Shown piece by piece: positions 10,174 through 22,389 of a stretch of 64,000 nt of DNA. Each line of letters starts with the position of its first letter. Positions within the stretch are counted from its first letter, which is position 1. The notes beneath the pieces are model-generated. The model was not told where the DNA came from. It saw only the letters and a list, made by a program, of their open reading frames with translations, and did not search any database. The stretch is taken from NCBI GenBank assembly GCA_033065855.1, contig JAVXUO010000775.1:33853-97852 (forward strand), in the 5' to 3' direction. Both the position numbers and the translations under genes were made by a program. The stretch is from Escallonia rubra. Its lineage: Eukaryota; Streptophyta; Magnoliopsida; Escalloniales; Escalloniaceae.

Positions 10174-11543
10174 TTGCGTATTCCAATGGTTGAACAACTC
10201 CTTCAGATCCCCGACCTGGTCCGTATCCTTAGTGAACTACAAGAAGACTTCCAAATCAACTTCACTGCCTTAACACTTTGGCAAGAGAAGATAACCCAAG
10301 AAGTGGAATATCTCATGAAGAAAGATAAGGGTAAGGAACCCGAAGGGGAATCAAAAGAGGATAAAAAAGAAAGGAAGGAAGATGATCCTAAGTTGAAAGC
10401 TGATTGCCAATATGAGTCGGATGGTGAATGAGAGGCTTTCATTGCAGAATGAGAGGAAAAATTGGCAAGGATTGAGTCTCAAGTTGCTCAAATGAAGAGG
10501 GCTAATGACCCAATAGACTTCAGTGCCCTTACTCTAAACATCGAAGATAAACTCCTACCTAAGTTTAAGAAGTCCGACATGGAGAAGTTTGATGGGACTT
10601 CGGATCCAAAGATTCATGTTAAGATGTACATGCGTGCGCTAGCCCTATATCGAGTTAGCCATAACTATTTGGTCCAGCTATTCCACCAAACCTTAGCAGG
10701 GACTGCCTTTCAATGGTTCCACTCCTTCGATGACTCTCGAATCTAAACGTGGGAAGATGTAGTGAGAGAATTTGTGAAGCAGTACCAATACAACTTTGAT
10801 CTCGATATTACTCGGAGAGACTTGGAGACCACCAATCAAGAGCCCATCGAACCCATATCTGTATTCATCATCCGATCGAGGAATAAGGAGGCACAAATGG
10901 TCAATCGTCCATCAGAAGAAGATCAAGTGAATATCTTCTGCCCATTTATTATGATCACATCTTTGCCCACATCACACAACATTCAAAACATTAATGGGTT
11001 ACCTTCACTCAAATTGAGGATGCCATCAAGAAAGGGACGACAGCCCAAGATGGAAAACATGACGAATACGAGAATGGATCAAAGAATCCTACCATAGACA
11101 ACGAAGTGAATACAGTTGAGCTTCAAGAAGAGGTCTGGCAGAAACCAAACACGAGGCAAAAGTTCTCCAATCTGCATGCCCCAATGACCAAAGCATTTGA
11201 GTAGCTACTCAGTATAGGTATAATCTCCAAGTTGCCCCCCACTACTACACCAAAAGGGCCTGACCTGCAGGCTCGATGCAAATATCACCAAGGATCCAGG
11301 CACTACACAGATAGGTGTATGATATTGAGGAATGTTATTTACGATCTCATTAACAAGGGTGAGATTAGCCCTCTTGTCAAACCCAATGTGATTAAAGAGC
11401 CTCTATCGGTCCATCAAGTGGACACGATTGAAACATCTCTCCAAGTGATAAATCTTTCTGTGCTCAACCAAAAAGAGGATAATGTGGATTCAGTTAATCA
11501 AATCATCCAAGGTCGAGACAAGTCTTGTTTGCTGCTGGATTGA
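10174..11543 (+). pseudogene. gag polyprotein remnant of the TR-GAG element
   Basis: Retrotransposon nucleocapsid/capsid precursor that would package the element RNA. The first three open segments (10174-10431, 10462-10746, 10762-11097) are in one frame, split only by stop codons (near 10429, 10450 and 10744). The N-terminus is acidic and lysine-rich (KEPEGESKEDKKERKED). The capsid-like part includes KFDGTSDP, MYMRALALY and AGTAFQWFHSF, the usual plant gypsy gag landmarks. After a frame change near 11100-11230, the last segment (11232-11543) has the short Cys/His motif CKYHQGSRHYTDRC followed by LRNVIYDLINKGEI, typical of Tat-lineage gag. No pol follows. The protein cannot be made intact, and trans-mobilisation would need gag from another copy. 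Confidence 0.82.
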
Positions 11544-13755
11544 TTGTCCTAATGCCAGGCTAGAACCTTAGCTCATTTCTATTTCAAGTGTTTTTCTTAG
11601 CGTTTTCCTAAATTGTCTTTTCGAACTTGCTCTTTTGATAAATAATGAGTCATTGTTTCCCCTTACTCTTTAATAGTTGATTTAGTCTTAGAAGTCTCTT
11701 TTAGAGTTTGAGTCAAATAAAGTTTGTGTTTCCAATAAGTCTAGGAGTCTTTCTTAGCAAATCGAGAGCACGCATAACTGTTTTCAAAGCAAGAGAGAAT
11801 TACCCGATTTCATAATTGACCAATCACTTCAGGATATTGGGTAAGAGATGGTTTTAATTTAAGCCTAACAGTCTACCTCATTGATACTTTTTCTTCACAC
11901 TTGGGGGTGGTGACTCATTATCTTTTCAAGCATAAAAATCAGAATTTCTTCAAAATTTTAGGATAACTTAGTTTTGAATTTAGACATTCGAGTGAGAATT
12001 TAGAAGACTATCATGAATAGGCAATGACTTATTTACTTGGCCAACCTCCCACAACCTTTATTCACCAAAAGCAAGCATAATCCTCAAAGATGATAAGGTT
12101 TCATGTCGGTGTCAAGACTTTCTCTTGTTCAAAGCTCACATATTCCCTCTCCTAGCTTGGACCTTTCATCTCGAAAAAAAAGAAAGGAAAAAAAAAGCCC
12201 ACTACACTGAAATTTTGAAAATGGCGGTCTAGGCAGAAGTTAGGGCACGAAAAGAAGAGAGAAATAGAGAGGCATTGAAAGAATGTAGGTTTGCACAAGT
12301 CTTCCTTGAAATGAGCATTCCCGATGATTCGAGGCCGTCGTTTGGCCACCACATATCATCCTGATTACCCTGTATTAGATTTTCCCCACTTGCTAGCATT
12401 TATGCCTAAACAATTTACCCTTTCTTTTTGAAAGCCTATATTTCTAACCTTGGGCAGGTAGTCTCCTTGTGTGTGCCCATGTCTCAAGTATGGCTACAAA
12501 GTATTCAACTCTGCATGGAAAGGGTTCCCCCTCAAAGAAACCGAAGTCTTGAATAAACATAAGGAGTGGAATCATACTGGTCATTTGTTCAATCTCGAAA
12601 GAAGAATCAAATATTGAAAAAAAAAGATGAAGAAATGGAAAAGTTGGAGAATGATTATAAATTCAACACGTAGAATTTTCATTCATTTGAGTTTGAAAGA
12701 TGATACTCAACAGATCTTGTTTGAAATACGTCTTACTTAACTCCTCGATGGGTATACGTAGGCAGATTAGTTGCATTCTAGGCTCGGTCTCCATGGAAAC
12801 ACACTAGGGGCTTTGGTTTCATATTTGGATTTTTTTAGCTTATTTACCATTAGTTTATTAGCCCACACCCTGGCTTACATTGTGTCCCATATAAAGTGCT
12901 CCTTGAGGTTATTCTCATTCAAGAGAGACAAAGGTTCTCCCATATTTTGAGGAGGTCAAAAAGAATTAAAAAATAATAATAAATGAAAAAAATAAGATAA
13001 TAGTCCATGCAATTTTTTGAGCATGCTACATTATGACATGATATATTCACCTTCATATTGGTTTGTTTGCTGGCCCTTCAAATCCTAGCCTCTCGAACCT
13101 GATATGTTCACCTCCTAGTGGCCTGGTGAAGACCCACTAATCTTCATGACCTATCTGGCCTAACCTACCCTGTACGGCAACCATGCTCTATACGATAATT
13201 TGATATATTTTCCACCACTTCAATGAATATATGAGAGGCCTTATGACTTTATCTTGTGCCTTTCTATCACGCACTTGATAGTCATGTACTTTTACTCAGC
13301 CTAGTCGTATACATTGATATTTTAACTAATCCTAGGCCCGGACTCCATCAGCCTCATAAATTATACAGTTCCACTGCATACATATCTGCTTCACAGTTCA
13401 TACACTGCCATACGTCCTCACTATCAACCTTTTTGGACCCAACCTTTTCATGGTAGTCTTGAGGATTCAAACCTGAGTGTTTAAGTTGAGAATTAACATA
13501 TTTTGTGAAGTTGCATAACATTTAATGATGAGGAATTGAAAAGTTTTTTTATCAAAAACTTCAGTGGTCTTCTCTCTTTAGGTAGAGATGGACATATCAA
13601 CTGAGTGGGATCCATTGCCTTGAATCCTAAATGATAAAATGATGTACGAAAAAGAGAATAGATCTCAAAGTGAATGGTCGATCCATCATATTGGACACTC
13701 AAAGTGATTTTCAATTCAAACATGCTCTCGAACTGTGAAATGATATTATCTTTGT
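11544..13755. other. Long non-coding interior of the TR-GAG element
   Basis: Between the gag remnant and the next repeat block I found no pol-derived motif (no D-S/T-G protease, no Y-x-D-D or F-x-D-D, no HHCC) in the frames that stay open. Short frames such as 13256-13456 and 13493-13723 match nothing I know. The sequence is probably ordinary LARD spacer DNA. Confidence 0.5.
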
Positions 13756-13756
13756 C

Positions 13757-14345
13757 ATAAGTTCTTCTTTGTAGATGTCCTTAGGGGTTTCCCTTGTGAT
13801 TCACCTTTCATTAGGGTTGTATAAAGTCAACCCTACTTACATTTTGGTCTAGGGGCTCCCTGTGAGTCCCTCCTCACGATAGCTGTGATGATGTATGTCT
13901 GTCTGTCTTCAGTCCATTACATGGTCAGTCTTGTCCATATGCATTTCATCTAGGGGATCCGTAGGAATCCCCTCTCGCGACGGTCAGGATAGTGTTTGTC
14001 TATTTGTCTTTCCTGTGATCACCTAAGGGCTCCATATGAGTCTCCTTTCACGGCATTTTTGATAATGTTTGTAATCATCCAGTTCATTGCATAGTCAGTG
14101 ATGTCTGCATGTATTTTGTCCATTTGTCCAGGGGCTCCCTGTGATTTCCCTTCCACGACAGTCGTGATAATGTATGTCATCATCCAGTTCATTGCATAGT
14201 CAGTGATGTCTGCATGTATTTTGTCTACAGCTCCCCATGATTTCCCTTTCCCGACAGTCACGATAGAGCCTGTCGTTCGCCAGTTCATTGCATAATCAGT
14301 GTAGTATGTCTGCATTCATATCCAGGGGCTCTATGTGATTCCCTT
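13757..14345. repeat. Tandem repeats of about 110-140 bases (AGGGGCTCCCTGTGA...CATGTATTTTGTC)
   Basis: Roughly five units share AGGGGCTCCNTGTGANTCCC, CACGACAGTCGTGATAATG, and CCAGTTCATTGCATAGTCAG followed by TGATGTCTGCATG. The minus-strand open frame 14019-14315 shows the periodicity at protein level (repeated DYAMNW), but this is a by-product of the array. The block precedes the 3' LTR by about 1.1 kb. Confidence 0.6.
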
Positions 14346-15431
14346 ATCTCGACAGTTAGGGTCAGTGTCTTTATCTTTTCTAAGTCTATGCTATAGAATT
14401 CTATGTCCTACCTTTAGTCGTCAAGAAGAAAAGGGAAAAAAAGTTTTCATATAATAAAAAAAATTGAAAAAGAAAATAAATCATGATTCTTGTTATGACT
14501 TGTCAGTCACGCTTATATCTTTTCTTTTTCCAGGTCTAGTTTTGAGTGCGAGGGTATTTGACCCTATCTTCAAGGCATACGTGAGAGTCACGTATAGTCT
14601 TTTTTCTAAATCTTGTTTCGAACTATATTTGATTCATCCCTTTTCGGATGAGGGTATGTAGGCAACCTCCATGGGGTACAGCCATTTCCCAGCCTAAGTC
14701 TATGTCTGAGGGTAGGTAACCCTCAATTCACGTCAGTACGTGTAGGTCACGTACATTTCCCATTTCCCCAGTCCAGATCCAGTCCGACAGTATTATACTT
14801 TCAATCTAAGTTAAGTACGTGAAAGTCACGTGCAATCTTTTTTCCAGTCCCAGTCTCAGTCCGTTGTTAGAGGGTAAAAACCCTTAGTCTAGGTCGATAG
14901 AAGGATGGCATACCTTCTTATTCCAATTTTATTCTTAGTTCGAGTTCAATTGGCGTATCTACGGAAATTCATGTGCGCCTTCTCTACAGATACTTTTCAC
15001 TTGGTGTCAAAGCGACCGACGGCTTCCAAATGTTGTTGGCTCTGTTTTTTGCATATGAGTCTTTTCTATGTGTGCCTAAATGTCCATCCACTTACTCATT
15101 GTTGGCTCCGACTTCTACACATGAAGTGTCTAATCGCTACCGAACGTCGGTGGCTCCAATTTTTACACATAAGTCTTTTCCGTGTGCCTAAACGTCCATC
15201 TATTTTTACACGGTGTTGGCTCAAACTTTAAACGGCACCTCTTTTCTGAACTGCTTTGATCTGATTTCTTTCAAGGGATACAAAGGAAACCTTGCAAAGG
15301 TTAAACCTCAAATTTGTGTGAGTCTTTGAGTCGGTCTTGAGTCATGTGATCCTTTTCCGTATTTCCACTACAAAAATGTGATGTTTGAAGGTGATGTTCG
15401 CTCGCATGCGAGCTCCCTCACCGAGCGGTTC
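14346..15431. other. 3' untranslated interior of the TR-GAG element
   Basis: It contains short repeats around GTGAGAGTCACGTA/CGTGAAAGTCACGTG (14580-14840) and a GTGCCTAAATGTCCATC...GTTGGCTC duplication (15070-15230). A perfect 14-bp palindrome, GCTCGCATGCGAGC, sits at about 15400-15413, just before the 3' LTR. No clear polypurine tract was seen next to 15432. Confidence 0.45.
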
Positions 15432-16738
15432 TGCAAACACCCCATTATTGTAGTCATTAATAATTAAAATAAACAATAGGCTTTATTATTATTAGAGTGC
15501 ATTATTAAGTTTAGGCCTAGTAGTGTGACCTAATTAAATAATTTAGTCCAATCCAGTTTAATTGTCCAAGTCTAGTCTAGCTGCATGTCTAGTCCATCAG
15601 TTCAGTCCAATTGTATCAAGTCCAGTCAGTTAAGCCCAAATTAATTAGGCTCGGTCCATTAGATAACTAGCCTAGTTAGTTACAGTTAACCCAAGTTAAG
15701 GTCAAGAGATTGTGATTGATTAGATGACTTGGCTATGTCTTGTGATTTATCCCTGATATATGTGATTAATCCTTGATCTATATGAAATCTGAAGATAATT
15801 CTTGAATCTAGTATATCCCACATAACAAATCAGAGATAATTACTGAATTAGGGTCAGATAATGCCTCAAAATTCGGGAAAAAATAATTTTAATAAATGGG
15901 GTGAACCGGCTGGTTAGTTGATTTTTGTCAATCTGTAATTTTATCACTTATTCTGACTTATTTCCAGCCATGCAGATTGACATTGCCAATCTTATCAGAT
16001 TCTGCATCCCAGACCACTATAAGGCCTTCATTTTCAAGGACAAATTGTTTATCCCTAGAGCTTTTATACCATTTCTATTATATAAGTGGTAGATCATCTC
16101 TAAAGATAATTTAGCACTTCATATTTCACTTTTTCTATCTACACAAAAGTTAAATGTGCATCATGGATTCATCATAAAGAGTTTCGAAGTCTGCTAAGCC
16201 AGCGCCTTCTCGAGGTAAATTTACAATACTCTAGATTAGCATAGATAATAATGGTCTAGGGTGTCTCCCATTTTCCGTGGTCGCATTTCTATTCAAAAAC
16301 AACAAAAAGGGTGTTTTACATTTTTGGTCTAGGTCTAAGTCTCAAAATATTGACTACTTCTCGTAGGACCAGAGTCAAACTATGACAGTTTTGATTCCGA
16401 TTAGTCCGGGTACGTAGGCAATTCGACTCCTGATGTCGAGTTCAAGCCAAAGAAAAGATAAAAATTAACTTAGGGCGAGTCTTATCATGTTTTGCATACT
16501 ACGTGTTCTTAAGGCCAAAATTTAATTAAAATGAAGTATAGACCTTAAGAGCGTGGCGGGTGCTTAACACCTTCATGTTACATAACTTAGTCTGTGGACC
16601 CCTCTCTTGGTTTCGATATGCTAGTTTTTCTTATGGACACATTAGAGTCATTTCTAGGTTTTCTTATTTTTCTTCAATTAAATAAGATGACGACTCCATA
16701 AAATGCTTTCAGGGATTTTTTCTAGGCTGTGCGCCACA
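15432..16738 (+). repeat. 3' LTR of the TR-GAG element
   Basis: Starts TGCAAACACCCCATTATTGT and ends GTGCGCCACA, followed by the target duplication TTGGC. It aligns end to end with the 5' LTR at 6433-7738 with many substitutions and small indels. It shares its start (TGTAGACACCCC-like) and its end (GCGCCACA) with the solo LTR at 45908-47484. Confidence 0.88.
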
Positions 16739-16743
16739 TTGGC

Positions 16744-17600
16744 TAAGTCAGAATTACGTGCTAGTCGATCGGATCACCAACATTAATTTTGCGTAGCTTT
16801 TGCACTCAAATGTTTTTCCTTTTATCTTTTTTTTTTCAAAATAAGGTTCCAATGTAATCTTCTCAATGTTCTGTTAACCAAGAAGACTGGTGGTTCTTCT
16901 GTACATTCAATACGAGAAGAAAGACGTAGTAAGTTGCTCGGGTTGGACACAGAATGGCGTTTGCATTACGTGGAAGACAATTATGGACGTAATGCAGTTT
17001 GTCGGCCACATGTTTTTTTTTTGTTGTTGTAAATTCAATACTTGTGTTAGAACTCCCCTTTTAATATGAGAGGGGAAAAATAGCTAAGAAGATCTTCTAT
17101 GGCAACAATGGCGGCCTTCTGAATCTAACTGGAGATCTCAAAACAGTGGGTTGTGTTGGTTAATTTGTGCGATATTGGTCCTTAAACTTGGCTTATGTCG
17201 CCCCTTCATCCTTTAGGTGTGAACGTTTGAAGATTTGGCGGCATTAAGTGCTCAGTTCACCGTGAGAATGTTGATTAAGGATATGAATTGACTCTAGGTT
17301 ATACAAATGTGCATTAGGACCTAACTGGGAGGAAATGAGGTTGAAATTTCCCTCCAAAACACATACACCGTCCCCGTCACATGGCCACTGAGCTTAGAAA
17401 GTCCAAAATATCTTCAACTTGTCTACAGGGAAAAAAATTTTAAAAAAGCTTTTACATCATTCATTGGGTGAAGTGCATGGTGATCGAACATGGATCTTGT
17501 ACAATAAGCAAATGACCATCCAGTGCCAATTTATGGTATGTGTGTTCATTGGTCTTACTTTGGCATTAGTGTTAGGGTAATCATGATATGAAGATTGTTG
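16744..17600. other. Non-coding DNA upstream of a gypsy fragment
   Basis: No LTR end or gene could be recognised. The sequence leads into the gag-like frame of the following Ty3/gypsy fragment and may be its decayed 5' untranslated region. Confidence 0.35.
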
Positions 17601-17639
17601 TGTTTAGGCTTTCAGTTTGTTGAACAAGGTTATGATAGT

Positions 17640-18825
17640 GAAGTCCATAGGGTTAACAAGTTCAAACAAGCCTCCACCGTGGCAAACTATCAACGACAGT
17701 TTGAGCATCTTAGAAATGCTAGCTTGAGATTATTCACCCGTTGAAGGGTACTTTGTCAAAAGCTCCCTAAAGGCCTTAAGGAAGAAGCCAGAAGCGTGCA
17801 TGGTATAGATGTTTGTCCCTTTTATGCTACATATATGAGGCCATTAGTAAGGCTAGATTCTAAGAAAACAATTGGCAGCCTACCGGATCACACCAAGTCA
17901 AACCAATAGCCAGCATACAAGCCACTTCATTCCACTCAGAAAGCCACCTTTCCTCTTGTTAAAATTCCTACACCCAAAAAAAGGACCATTTAACATAACC
18001 AGAACCAAAGCACCCTAAAGACCTATCTAATAAAACCACCCTCTAAAACATCTAAAGGCTTGCTAAAACGGACTTGAGACAAAAAGGGACCGGGACATCT
18101 GCCACACATGTGATGAGCCTTTCCCTCAAGCCATAATGGAAAAAATAGGAACAAGCAAGCAACTATACTTGCAAATAGATGAGGATGAGGTGGACACAAA
18201 AGGGAACATGAAAAGCTCCTTGATAAAGAAAAACTCTATAGTGTAACCAACCTACCTAGGAGCTCTACCCTACATCTATATATGAGTACAATGAGTAAAC
18301 AACCCCACTTAAGCCTCATCAAGCTTAAAACTAATTTAAGGGTCAAGCCTGTCAGAGTCTTGATTGGAATTGGGTCCAACAATAGTTTTATCGACCCAAA
18401 AGTGGTAAGAAGACTTAGGTGCATCACTAATGCTGCACCCTCAGTCATTATTGCAAATGGTACTGAGGTTCCCTGCTTTTTGACGTAACCCTGGCCTTAA
18501 ATGAAAGTGCAAGCTCATGAATTCTTAGTGACTATGAGGCGTTGGCACTAGGATGCCACGGCATGATTCTAAGTGTAGAATTGATGATCGAGTGTAAGCT
18601 AATAGCAATCTATTTCTCCAAGCATAAGGTTATTGTCCTACATCATGGTAAGAAAATCACCCTTAAGGGCATGCAAGATGATAGTGATCCCTAATTTCAA
18701 GCTATATCTTGTCATGCTCTACAAATGAGCTTTGAAACAATCAAGACTACAATGTAAGGAAATCTATGTTGACAACATGATGATAACTAGATAGACCAAG
18801 GTGTCTAGGAACGAGAGCGTTACTC
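17640..18825 (+). pseudogene. Ty3/gypsy gag-protease fragment
   Basis: The plus-strand frame around 17660-17860 reads like gypsy gag (ANYQRQFEHLRNAS, then LPKGLKEEARSVHG). Stops and shifts interrupt it. A protease-like segment follows (18282-18488 and on): RVLIGIGSNNSFIDPKVV corresponds to the L-I-D-S-G-S-x-N-F-I block, but the catalytic Asp is replaced by Gly. IYFSKHKVIVLHHGKKITLKGMQ-like residues near 18610-18680 fit the region after the protease. A short EIYVDNMMIT stretch at about 18760 resembles an RT active-site region. The fragment is too decayed to function and its LTRs were not identified. Confidence 0.6.
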
Positions 18826-18886
18826 GGGTATGCTATAGGTCTCTTGTCTTGCATGAGGACTGCCCCACTACAAGTGTTTGCAGGCT

Positions 18887-19212
18887 TCAATTTCTGAAAT
18901 GAAAGCCTTCTGAAGTCAATGAGGCATGAATATGAGTGGTTATTATTGCATTTTTTACTCTATTGAAGACTTGTTTAGCCTCATAACAGAAACGTAATAA
19001 ATTATACTTGAGAAGGTTGGTCAAAGCCTTGATTTTGCTTCCGTTTCCCCTTACAATGTTAGTATGGTAACATGTGAGCCCTAAAAAACCTCTAAGGGCC
19101 TTGACATCGGTGGTTCTTGGCCAACTGATCATACTATTTGTGTCTTACTAGGGCTAGTCGCAGCTCCAATATTATAAGTCTTAGGTGGTCAATTAACGAC
19201 TTAGCAAATGGG
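18887..19212 (-). pseudogene. Ty3/gypsy reverse transcriptase to RNase H junction fragment (minus strand, left part)
   Basis: The minus-strand frame 18887-19132 contains ISWPRTTDVKALRGFLGLT followed by NGSKIKALTNLL and EAKQVFNRVKNAI. This is the conserved segment between the RT thumb and RNase H in plant gypsy elements. Upstream on the minus strand, CPFAKSLIDHL-like residues continue to the hAT insertion site. The matching RT palm lies on the far side of the hAT element at 25958-26290, so this is one fragment split by the insertion. It is opposite in orientation to the gag-protease piece just to its left. Confidence 0.7.
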
Positions 19213-20439
19213 CACTTAGTTAGGGATGGCAATAGGGCGGGTCAGATGCCTACCCCTGAAATCCCACCCCGCCCCGCACCGGGTTATATAATCTCATACC
19301 ATATCCGACCCTAAAAAACTTTAGAAAACATGTCCCCGCCCCGCCCCGCCTGCTTTAGCACTTGGCAGAATTACTTTTTGACCATGGATTTCAATAACTT
19401 TGGAGGTGAAAACTCTATCAAAAGAAATAAAATAGATAGATATCAAGTTGTTCCCAACCTATTCTGGTCGTACCCAAGGGCCCAATAGGGGTCCCATTTC
19501 ACGCGAACACGTCGACATTGTCAACAGTCAATTTTCCAACGCATCGAACCGGTCAAAGTGTGTGCGCCCAAGTCACGTGCATATTTTGCTTCACACGCGT
19601 CACGCGCGACTTAGCCACCAATTATTTTACGTCAACGTCACTCACGCTAGCGCGATCGTCACGCCGAGACCACCCAAACACCTTTTCATCAAAAACATCG
19701 GCCGACAGCGCATTTGGAGCAACGGGGTCAAGGGGAAAATGGCCTTGGCCAACCCCAGGGGGTCGGCCTCGGCCTCCTAGAGGGGTTGGCCTCGCGCCAT
19801 TTTCCCCCTGTGGTTCAACCCTTCGCTCAAACCCCCCGTTTTGCACTTTTGTCGCTTTGTACGTTTCGTACGTGACTTTAACACCTTGTTCGTCATGTGG
19901 GTACGAATCACGTCGACACGCTCGTCACAACACAACTTCTAGATTTGTCATTGCCCATCAAAACACCTACCGTCGGCACGCCCAAAGTTCATCGAAAGGG
20001 GGAAGTGGCCTTGGGCTCCTTCATTGGAGTTGGCCATTTAGCCTTGGCCACCCCTAGAGTCGGCCTCGGCCTCCTAGGGGGGTCAGCCTCTGCCTCATAG
20101 GGGCCTTCGCCTTGGCCTTCCCCCCATTTTTGGCCTATGACCTCCTCTCCTGCGCGCACTTGTGTTCTCGAGTTTTTGCACCTCTGTAATGTTTACGGAC
20201 GTTCGTACATCAACCTCACGACGTCAGTCGTGAATCAACCTCGCGTCGTCCGTCGTACATCAACCCCGCGACGTCCGTCGTCCATGACCACGCACCGCCC
20301 TCGCGATGCCCGTCACCCAAAGTCGCGCGCTACCAACGAATGACCCGTCGCCGATGACCACGTACCATCACTCCCAACTTTGTCATTACTACATGTTGCA
20401 TTCATTATCTTGTTATGACAGGTACACTCAACTCACATT

Positions 20440-21105
20440 CCATCTTCGGGACACCCGACGCGCGCCCGTGTGCCGTCTCCACGCCGGTGCGCCATTCTCA
20501 TGTACGTGCCTTCGGCACCAAGTATTGCTCCACGATGTTCGTCGCCGCGCCCGTGCGCCATTCTCATGGTGCGTGCCTCGGGCACCAACTATTGCTTCGT
20601 GACGTGCGTCGCCGCGCCGATGCGCCATTCTCATGGTACGTGCCCCCGACACCAAGTATGATCCGCGACGTTCGTCGCCGCGCCGATCGTCGCCGCGCCG
20701 ATGCACCATTCTCATGGTACGTGCCCCCGGCACCAAGTATTGTTCTGCGACGTTCGTCACCGCGCCACTTTCATAACGTGTGACCCTGGCACCAGGTATT
20801 GTCTCATGCTGTAGACACCGCGCCATGCGCCACAATCATGTTACATGCTTCTGGGATGGGCTCACAACCTTAAAGCCATCGTCGTCATAATCACGGGGGG
20901 GGGGGGGGGGCCTCCAGCCTCGCACCGGGATGGGCTCACAACCTTAAAGCCATCGCCGTCTCAATCACGGGGGGCTTTGGCCCTCACACCAGGATAGGCT
21001 CGCAACCTTAAAGCCATCGCCATCTCAATCACGTGGTGCTCTGGCCCTTGCACCGAGATGGGCTCACAACCTTAAAGCTATCACCGTCGCAATCACGGGG
21101 GGCTC
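20440..21105. repeat. Two tandem arrays inside the solo LTR, with a G homopolymer
   Basis: The first array (about 20460-20810) repeats GTCGCCGCGCCNATGCGCCATTCTCATGGTACGTGCC-type units of about 65 bases. The second (about 20855-21105) has four units of about 65 bases: GATGGGCTCACAACCTTAAAGCCATCGCCGTC followed by TCAATCACGGGGGGC. An 18-base G run lies near 20897. The open frames on both strands here are array translations. The related LTR at 40096-43071 carries different arrays in the equivalent place. Confidence 0.65.
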
Positions 21106-21535
21106 CGGCATGAGGACCTCTCCCAGTGGACTCTGAGCACTGAGCTGCGAGCATGTCCACTCATGTTACCATTGATCGTCGACACCACCAGGACAATGAC
21201 CCACGGGTCACTCCGGGACGGGAGCAGGTCCTTGGAGGGCATCGCGCCTAGTCCGCCTGGCAGTTGGCTATAGGGGCAACCCTCACCACTGTCAGGTTAT
21301 CTATGCGTCTCTTGACGCATCTTGTGGGATTCAGTAAGGGCTTGGACCAGTGGCTGGGGCAACGGGCTTACTCTTATCATGTTGTCATGGTGTGGTCAAC
21401 CTTCTTAGATAGGTAGAGCGATGCTGTGTGGGGTAGGTAGCGCGAATTTAGAGAACCGGTATTTTGGGACCCCCTGGTGACGTGTCACTCCCAGGGGACG
21501 ACATGTGGCACTTTATGACATAAGCACACTGTTTC

Positions 21536-21545
21536 CTATAAATAG
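21536..21545 (+). promoter_or_regulatory. LTR TATA box
   Basis: CTATAAATAG precedes a CT-rich leader beginning about 30 bases downstream. The same box occurs at the equivalent position (42744-42753) of the related LTR, so it is likely the retrotransposon promoter. Confidence 0.6.
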
Positions 21546-22389
21546 TGCACTTTATGACTCAAAATAGACTTCTTCTTCATTCTCACAAAATCACTTTCTC
21601 ACTCTAGGATTTGAGAGCTCTCGAATTCTAGAGAGAGAAACACAAAATTTGACATAACTTTGGACCGCAACATTGGACCCTGACTTGGACTTTCGACTGT
21701 CGGCCCTATTCGTCTCAGCCTTGTCTTCGCAGCACTACCACTCCTCACGGCCTGTCTGGGAAGCCTTGCTCTCTGCCCTTACGCCGCCCTCACTGTCTCT
21801 CACTTTGCATACTTGGAAGCTGACTCGGACTGCAGCCTTTGTGGCACCTCCACGTAGGTACGAACCCACTTTCCTTGGCATCAGAAGTTAATGTCCAAAA
21901 TCCTACGGGATTAATAGATTAGATTACATCACAGTTCGAATAATCAATGATACCACACTTCAAATAGATTACACATTTTCGAAATAGCTTAACTTCAATA
22001 CAAATTTCGCAAAACAATCACTTAGAAGTAGCAAATACGAATACAAATACAACAAGTAGAACAACGATTTCCAAAAATAACTTGGTGCAACTGGTCCTCC
22101 CTCCAAATACAAATGGAGTCGTTGTTCACTGTAAAAAGTTAAAAAGAAAAAAATGACATTAAAATAAATAGATAAAAGAAGGTAAAGAGTCAAATTAAAA
22201 TGAAGTACAAATTGCATAAAGAGTCGTACATCCGTAACACATGAGTTGTCACCATCTTTGTCATCATAAATTGTTGAATATGCCTTGTGTGCTAGATTTG
22301 ATACACCTATAACACAATAAAACAAATTTAAAGTGCATGTCAAAATTCAATGTATAGTCAAATTTAACTCCACAAATGAAATGAAGAAT

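Larger units (their letters stand above)
6433..16738 (+). mobile_element. Complete LTR retrotransposon of TR-GAG/LARD type, with a nested hAT MITE
   Basis: Two direct long terminal repeats (6433-7738 and 15432-16738, about 1.3 kb each) bound a 7.7-kb interior. The whole is flanked by a perfect 5-bp duplication, TTGGC (6428-6432 and 16739-16743), so the ends are secure. The interior has a primer-binding site right after the 5' LTR and a broken gag (10174-11543). I found no protease, reverse transcriptase, RNase H or integrase. Elements with LTRs and only gag are known in plants as TR-GAG, and large coding-poor ones as LARDs; both need pol supplied by a Ty3/gypsy partner. The gag resembles the Tat lineage. 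LTRs have clearly diverged, including the 5' terminus (TA for TG), so the insertion is not recent. Confidence 0.88.
19449..21883 (+). repeat. Probable solo LTR nested in the hAT element
   Basis: The sequence from TGTTCCCAACC to TTGGCATCA lies between CAAGT (19444-19448) and GAAGT (21884-21888), a one-mismatch candidate 5-bp duplication. The right part (about 21120-21883) aligns with 41130-43071, which supports a shared LTR family. A TATA box, CTATAAATAG, lies at 21536-21545, and CT-rich initiator-like DNA follows. The middle contains two tandem arrays. An alternative reading is duplication AAGTT with the boundary shifted by one base. No internal retrotransposon domain or second LTR was found, so I infer recombination to a solo LTR. 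Confidence 0.6.

Noticed and set aside
20428-20835. Arg/Gly-rich minus-strand frame and its plus-strand counterparts as genes
   Set aside because: Each repeats with the ~65-base array inside the solo LTR.
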